This document shows positions 5,695-9,454 of a stretch of 9,454 bases of DNA, piece after piece; the first letter of the stretch is position 1; each line of letters starts with the position of its first letter. The stretch is taken from assembly GCA_021200895.1 (NCBI GenBank), contig JAJQFX010000073.1, positions 1 to 9,454 on the forward strand, in the 5' to 3' direction. Source of the stretch: Clostridiales bacterium. GTDB lineage: Bacteria > Bacillota > Clostridia > Oscillospirales > Oscillospiraceae. The position numbers and the translations under genes are program-made. The notes beneath the pieces were generated by a model. The model had not been told where the DNA came from. It did no database searches and saw nothing but the letters and a program-made list of their open reading frames with translations.

Positions 5695-5728
5695 AGGGCA
5701 CCTCTGAACAAATGTTCAGAGGTGCCCT
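5695..5728. repeat. Perfect 34-bp palindrome between cdsA and dxr
   Basis: AGGGCACCTCTGAACA (5695-5710) and its exact inverse TGTTCAGAGGTGCCCT (5713-5728) are separated only by AA. As RNA this is a very stable 15-bp hairpin with a four-base loop. No T run follows on either strand, so it is not an ordinary intrinsic terminator. It fills most of the cdsA-dxr gap and ends directly against the GAGG (5729-5732) that serves as the best Shine-Dalgarno candidate for dxr. It could be an RNA-processing or stability hairpin, a translational control element, or a repeated extragenic palindrome spread by a transposase. Confidence 0.75.
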
Positions 5729-5747
5729 GAGGAAAGTGTGTGACAGT

Positions 5748-6893
5748 ATGAGGAAGATTTCCCTGCTGGGCGCTACAGGCTCCATTGGGCGGCAGTCGTT
5801 GGATGTGATTGCCGCCTGTGGAATGTCTGTGGCAGCCATCACGGCAAATAAAAGCGTGGCGCGGCTGGAGGAGCAGACGCGCCAGTTCCATCCCAGCCTG
5901 GCGGTGTGTATGGACGAAGCTGCCGCCGCCGACCTGCGGGTGCGTATTGCAGATACGAATACCCGCGTGGCCTCCGGCATAGAAGGACTAGTGGAGGCGG
6001 CCACCCTGCCGGAGGCGGACTGCGTCATCACGGCGGTGGTGGGCAACGTTGGCCTCCGGCCCACCCTGGCGGCCCTTCGGGAGAAGAAACGCATCGCCCT
6101 GGCCAACAAGGAGACTCTGGTCTGCGGCGGCGAGCTGGTGATGCGGACGGCCAGGGAGTATGGCGCGGAAATTATCCCCGTGGACAGCGAGCATTCCGCC
6201 CTCTTCCAATGCCTCCAGGGCAGCCATGACCACGGCGAACTGAAGCGGCTGATCCTCACCTGCTCCGGCGGGCCCTTCTTCGGCCAGAACAGGGAGGAGC
6301 TGGCCGGATACACCAAGGCAGACGCACTGAAACACCCCACCTGGAAGATGGGGGCGAAAATCACGGTGGACTGTGCCACCCTGATGAACAAGGGGCTGGA
6401 GTTTATCGAGGCCATGCGGCTTTACAGCGTCTCACCTGACCAGGTGGACATCGCGATTCACCGGCAGAGCATTGTCCACTCCCTGGTGGAGTTCCAGGAC
6501 AATGCCATCCTGGCCCAGCTGGGGGTGCCGGATATGCGCCTCTCCATCGAATACGCCCTGACCTACCCGGCCCGGTGTCCGGCGGTGGTGGAGCCGCTGG
6601 ATTTATTCTCCTGCCCGCCGCTGGAGTTCCACAGGCCGGACTATGAGACCTTCACCTGCCTGAAACTGGCCCTACAGTGCGCCCGCAGACCGGGGACGCC
6701 CCGCGTCGTCCTGAACGGCGCCAACGAGGCGGCGGTGGGCCTGTTCCTGGAGGACAAAATCAGGTTCCTGGAAATCGGCGAGCTGGTGCAGTACGCTTTG
6801 GAGACGGTGCCGGAAGGCCCAGCCGACACGCTGGAGCAAATCATGGAGGCTGACCGCGCCGCACGGGAGGCGGTCTATAGCCGTACCCGTTGA
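5748..6893 (+). CDS. dxr: 1-deoxy-D-xylulose 5-phosphate reductoisomerase
   Basis: This NADPH- and divalent-metal-dependent enzyme converts DXP to 2-C-methyl-D-erythritol 4-phosphate, the committed step of the MEP isoprenoid pathway and the target of fosmidomycin. The product has 381 residues, as expected. The NADPH fold starts with LLGATGSIGRQSLDV (6-20). ALANKETLVCGGELV (117-131) follows, and D146, S147 and E148 (VDSEHSALFQ) with E218 (TLMNKGLE) are the metal ligands. S173 (CSGGPF) and H196 (HPTW) lie in the substrate site. IHRQSIVHS and VPDMRLSIEYALTYP are also conserved. The frame is open back to about 5712, but that would enter the palindrome. The start is uncertain: GAGG at 5729-5732 is 15 bases from ATG 5748 and only three from an in-frame GTG at 5736. 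ATG 5748 fits homologue lengths best. Confidence 0.96.
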   Translation: MRKISLLGATGSIGRQSLDVIAACGMSVAAITANKSVARLEEQTRQFHPSLAVCMDEAAAADLRVRIADTNTRVASGIEGLVEAATLPEADCVITAVVGNVGLRPTLAALREKKRIALANKETLVCGGELVMRTAREYGAEIIPVDSEHSALFQCLQGSHDHGELKRLILTCSGGPFFGQNREELAGYTKADALKHPTWKMGAKITVDCATLMNKGLEFIEAMRLYSVSPDQVDIAIHRQSIVHSLVEFQDNAILAQLGVPDMRLSIEYALTYPARCPAVVEPLDLFSCPPLEFHRPDYETFTCLKLALQCARRPGTPRVVLNGANEAAVGLFLEDKIRFLEIGELVQYALETVPEGPADTLEQIMEADRAAREAVYSRTR

Positions 6894-6942
6894 TGAGCGG
6901 TGTTATAGCACTCGATACAAACTGTAAAGCAACTTACCTTGT

Positions 6943-6951
6943 TGGTAAAAT
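6943..6951 (+). promoter_or_regulatory. Possible extended -10 promoter before rseP
   Basis: The 77-base gap after dxr is AT-richer than its neighbours and contains TGGTAAAAT (6943-6951), a TGn-extended -10 box with five of six matches to TATAAT. The -35 region is poor (TGTAAA at 6923-6928, 17-base spacer). Transcription would start near 6958, leaving a very short leader that still carries GGGAG before rseP. An internal promoter for rseP-ispG-polC is plausible but weakly supported. Confidence 0.3.
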
Positions 6952-6970
6952 TGCATGACGGGAGACAGTT

Positions 6971-8032
6971 ATGCTCTATATTATTCTGGCAATTTTGATG
7001 TTTGGGCTGCTGATTGCAGTCCACGAGTTCGGTCACTTTAGCGTGGCGAAGCTCTGCGGCGTTCGCGTCAATGAGTTTTCCATCGGCATGGGGCCGCTGC
7101 TCCTCCACAAGCAGGGGAAGGAGACGGAGTACTCCCTGCGGCTGCTGCCCATCGGCGGGTTCTGCGCCATGGAAGGGGAGGACGAGACCAGCGACGACCC
7201 TCGGGCCTTTGGCAACGCACCCGGCTGGAAGCGGTTCCTGATTTTGATTGCCGGTTCCGGCTTCAACTTCCTGCTGGGGCTGCTCATCATGCTGTGCGTC
7301 TACTCCACGGTGCAGAGCTATGTGACGCCGCAGATTTCCGGCTTCATGGAGGGCAACCCCTGTGACAGTGAGGAGTATCTGCAAGAGGGGGACATCATTT
7401 ACTCTATCAACGGCAGCCGCGTCCTGGTATACAGCGATGTTACGATACTGTTCAGCCTGAACAGCGGCGACACGATGGAGATGACGGTTCTCCGGGACGG
7501 CGAGAAGATTCACTTTGACGCGCTGCCCCTGACCCTGCGGGAGTACACGGTGGACGGCGAGACGGTGACCAAGTATGGCCTGTATTTCTCCACTGCGGAG
7601 GCCAGCCCCTTAGACCGGATACAGCTGGGGTTTGCCTCCACGGTGGACTGTGTGCGGCAGGTCTGGTGGAGCCTGAAAATGCTGATTGGCGGTCAGGCCG
7701 GATTCAGCGACCTGAGCGGCCCCATCGGCATTGTGGACAGCATGGCCCAGGTGGGGGAGGCGTCAGCCAGCACGGCGGACGCGCTGCTGAATTTGCTCTA
7801 TTTTGCCGGGTTTATCGCCATCAACCTGGCGGTAATGAATCTGCTGCCCATCCCGGCGCTGGATGGCGGGCGGGTGTTCTTCCTGCTGGTCAACGGAGTG
7901 CTGACGCTGGTGATTCACCGGCAGATCCCCGCAAAGTATGAGGGCATCGTTCATGCGGTGGGCATGGTGCTGCTGCTGGCGTTGATGCTGGCTGTGGCGG
8001 TACAGGATGTTTGGCGCATCGTTGCGCAGTAG
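6971..8032 (+). CDS. rseP: Site-2 intramembrane zinc metalloprotease (RseP/RasP family)
   Basis: Members of this M50 family cut anti-sigma factors and leftover signal peptides inside the cytoplasmic membrane (RseP in E. coli, RasP in B. subtilis). The product has 353 residues. The first membrane helix holds the zinc motif HEFGH (18-22). Then come FSIGMGP (36-42), RLLPIGGFCAMEGE (57-70), a second helix starting at about 88 with GSGFNF, a PDZ-like domain at about 118-190 (LQEGDIIYSINGSRV), and a third helix carrying NLLPIPALDGGR (290-301), whose aspartate D298 is the third zinc ligand. A final helix is at about 326-345. GGGAG (6960-6964) is six bases before the ATG. It follows dxr by 77 bases and precedes ispG by 21. 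No anti-sigma substrate gene is in the window. Confidence 0.96.
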   Translation: MLYIILAILMFGLLIAVHEFGHFSVAKLCGVRVNEFSIGMGPLLLHKQGKETEYSLRLLPIGGFCAMEGEDETSDDPRAFGNAPGWKRFLILIAGSGFNFLLGLLIMLCVYSTVQSYVTPQISGFMEGNPCDSEEYLQEGDIIYSINGSRVLVYSDVTILFSLNSGDTMEMTVLRDGEKIHFDALPLTLREYTVDGETVTKYGLYFSTAEASPLDRIQLGFASTVDCVRQVWWSLKMLIGGQAGFSDLSGPIGIVDSMAQVGEASASTADALLNLLYFAGFIAINLAVMNLLPIPALDGGRVFFLLVNGVLTLVIHRQIPAKYEGIVHAVGMVLLLALMLAVAVQDVWRIVAQ

Positions 8033-8053
8033 CGCGGACAAAGGAGAGAGAAA

Positions 8054-9091
8054 ATGACGAAACAAATCATGGTGGGCAGCGTCCCGGTGGGCGGCGGCGC
8101 TCCGGTGGCGATTCAATCCATGTGCTCCACCCACACGGACGATGTGGAGGCCACAGTCCAGCAGATTTTGCGGCTGGAAGCCGCCGGATGTGAAATCGTT
8201 CGGGTGGCTGTGCCTGACAAGGAATCTGCCTTTGCAATCGATAAAATCAAGGAACGCATCCACATCCCCCTGGTGGTGGACATTCACTTTGACTATAAGC
8301 TGGCCCTGGCTTGCATTGAGCGAGGGGCGGACAAGGTGCGCATCAACCCCGGCAACATCGGCGGGGAGGATCGGGTGAAGGCTGTGGCGGACGCCTGCCG
8401 CCAGCGGAATATCCCCATCCGCATCGGGGTGAATGGCGGCAGCCTGGAGAAGGAGCTGCTGGCGAAGTACGGCAAGGTCTGCCCGGAGGCGCTGGTGGAA
8501 TCCGCCTTCGGCCATATTCGCCTCTTAAATCAGCTTGACTTTGATGACATCTGCATCAGCCTGAAATCCTCCAACGTCCAAATCGCCATGGCCGCTTATC
8601 AGATGATGCACGAGCAGAGCGATTATCCCCTGCACTTGGGGGTCACCGAGGCCGGCACCCGCCAGATGGGCACCATCAAGTCCGCCATCGGCATCGGCGG
8701 CCTGCTGGCCCAGGGCATTGGCGACACCTTCCGGGTCACCCTGACCGCCGACCCGGTGGAGGAGGTCGTGGTCGCCAAGCAGATTTTGCAGGCGGCGGGC
8801 ATCCGTCAGGACGGCCCCAACCTGATTTCCTGCCCTACCTGCGGCAGGACGCGCATCGACCTTATCCCCCTGGCCCAGGAGGTGGAGGCCCGCCTGCGGA
8901 CGGTGCAGAAGCCCATTACCGTGGCCGTCATGGGCTGCGTGGTGAACGGCCCGGGGGAGGCCAGCGCCGCAGACGTGGGCATTGCCGGGGGCAACGGCTT
9001 CGGCTTCCTGTTCCAAAACGGGGAAATTGTGAAGAAAGTGCCGGAGGAGCAGTTGGTTGACGAGCTGTTCCAACTGATCGATACCTTTTGA
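8054..9091 (+). CDS. ispG: 4-hydroxy-3-methylbut-2-en-1-yl diphosphate synthase (HMBPP synthase)
   Basis: This iron-sulfur enzyme reduces MEcPP to HMBPP, the next-to-last step of the MEP pathway, using flavodoxin or ferredoxin electrons. The product has 345 residues, the short bacterial form without the plant insert. The N-terminal TIM barrel begins with VGSVPVGGGAPVAIQSM (7-23) and includes VRINPGNIGG (95-104) and LGVTEAG (195-201). The C-terminal cluster domain has C260 and C263 (SCPTCGR), C295 and E302 (MGCVVNGPGE), the four ligands of the [4Fe-4S] centre. QSMCSTHTDD replaces the commoner QSMTNTDTRD. AAAGGAG (8040-8046) lies seven bases before the ATG. With dxr and uppS in the same operon, it places synthesis and use of isoprenoid units under shared control. 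Confidence 0.97.
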   Translation: MTKQIMVGSVPVGGGAPVAIQSMCSTHTDDVEATVQQILRLEAAGCEIVRVAVPDKESAFAIDKIKERIHIPLVVDIHFDYKLALACIERGADKVRINPGNIGGEDRVKAVADACRQRNIPIRIGVNGGSLEKELLAKYGKVCPEALVESAFGHIRLLNQLDFDDICISLKSSNVQIAMAAYQMMHEQSDYPLHLGVTEAGTRQMGTIKSAIGIGGLLAQGIGDTFRVTLTADPVEEVVVAKQILQAAGIRQDGPNLISCPTCGRTRIDLIPLAQEVEARLRTVQKPITVAVMGCVVNGPGEASAADVGIAGGNGFGFLFQNGEIVKKVPEEQLVDELFQLIDTF

Positions 9092-9097
9092 TGCTGC

Positions 9098-9121
9098 CGC
9101 TGCCCGATGCGGGCGGCGTTT
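9098..9121 (+). terminator. Weak hairpin between ispG and polC
   Basis: CGCTGCCC (9098-9105) pairs with GGGCGGCG (9111-9118), including one G.T pair, around the loop GATGC, and is followed by only three T. It starts seven bases after the ispG stop. The tail is too short for an efficient terminator, so partial attenuation before polC, or nothing at all, is possible. Confidence 0.3.
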
Positions 9122-9145
9122 CCGGAAAATGGGATGAGGTTTGCT

Positions 9146-9454
9146 ATGCCAAAGAAAACGAGTATCCCGCTGCTGAAGCTGTTCCCGCGCCTGTCGGTGC
9201 GGGGGCGGCTGCTGGCGGCAGCCAGGGAATGTACAATTTCATCCGCAACCATCCACCAGGCCCGCCGATCCGTGGAGCTGGCGGTGACCTTTCGGTCACC
9301 GCAAAGCCCGGATATTCAGCGGGCTTTAGAGCGTGCGATTCTCAGCGCCTACGACCTGTCCGACGTGCTGCTGCAAACCGCCGCTGCGGAGCCTCAGCCC
9401 CAGGAGGAAGCGCCGCTGCCGCCGGAACTCGGCGTTGAGGTTCCCCTCCCGGAG
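9146..9454 (+). CDS. polC: DNA polymerase III PolC-type alpha subunit, N-terminal fragment (runs off window)
   Basis: Only the first 103 codons are present and the frame is still open at the window edge. Residues 9-77 (LLKLFPRLSVRG, then an SSATIHQARRSVELAVTFRS-like beta segment, then RALERAILSAYDLSDVLL) resemble the small N-terminal domain of Gram-positive PolC. Residues 80-103 are a proline- and glutamate-rich linker. The polymerase, exonuclease and OB domains would lie outside. GAGG (9136-9139) is six bases before the ATG. Position right after ispG, at the end of the pyrH-to-polC cluster, is the known Firmicutes arrangement and is a main part of the evidence, since the N-terminal domain itself is poorly conserved. 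A frame beginning at 9088 in another register is a shadow. Confidence 0.8.
   Translation, partial: MPKKTSIPLLKLFPRLSVRGRLLAAARECTISSATIHQARRSVELAVTFRSPQSPDIQRALERAILSAYDLSDVLLQTAAAEPQPQEEAPLPPELGVEVPLPE

Noticed and set aside
5054..6415. A 453-codon open frame on the minus strand spanning cdsA and dxr
   Set aside because: It runs antisense to two clearly recognised genes, crosses the palindrome, has low-complexity, serine- and glutamine-rich content and no family resemblance. It is a by-product of GC-rich third codon positions.
9088..9438. A 116-codon plus-strand frame at the right end
   Set aside because: It is in a different register from the polC frame starting at 9146, which has a ribosome binding site and PolC-like N-terminal sequence; the 9088 frame starts inside ispG and is alanine/glycine/proline-rich.

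Overview
The window looks like chromosomal DNA from a Gram-positive, low-to-mid GC Firmicute, probably class Clostridia and perhaps an Oscillospirales-type gut anaerobe. The evidence is strong GGAGG-type ribosome binding sites, a PolC-type DNA polymerase III at the right edge, and the gene order pyrH-frr-uppS-cdsA-dxr-rseP-ispG-polC. That order is a known Firmicutes 'translation / isoprenoid / lipid' cluster; B. subtilis has proS where this cluster has ispG. The order-level placement is inference from style and gene order, not from a search.

Layout. Positions 1-608 hold no convincing gene. This AT-richer stretch has a degenerate direct repeat at its left end (34-112) and a terminator-like hairpin (389-450) oriented to stop leftward transcription. 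Positions 609-2251 are a leftward three-gene operon: a small two-helix membrane protein (1898-2251), a TetR-family repressor (1281-1859) and a six-helix membrane protein (609-1277). It has a perfect TATAAT box and palindromes that could be the repressor's operator. Positions 2252-2663 are a divergent intergenic region with unusual secondary structure and a good sigma-A-like promoter for the rightward genes.

Positions 2664-9454 are the rightward operon: UMP kinase (pyrH), ribosome recycling factor (frr), undecaprenyl diphosphate synthase (uppS), CDP-diglyceride synthase (cdsA), DXP reductoisomerase (dxr), site-2 protease (rseP), HMBPP synthase (ispG) and the first 103 codons of polC, which runs off the window. 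All seven complete genes are intact and keep their main catalytic motifs.

How they work together: dxr and ispG are two steps of the MEP route to IPP/DMAPP, and uppS turns those units into the undecaprenyl carrier lipid for the cell wall. cdsA supplies CDP-diacylglycerol for phospholipids, rseP is an intramembrane protease of the envelope, pyrH makes UDP, and frr recycles ribosomes. The operon therefore couples growth-rate genes to envelope precursor supply.

I see no new multi-gene system such as defence genes, CRISPR, prophage or a biosynthetic cluster. The items worth a second look are non-coding: a perfect 34-bp palindrome between cdsA and dxr, a tandem pair of strong hairpins between frr and uppS, a nested hairpin plus a 9-bp inverted repeat upstream of pyrH, and the regulated membrane-protein operon next door.
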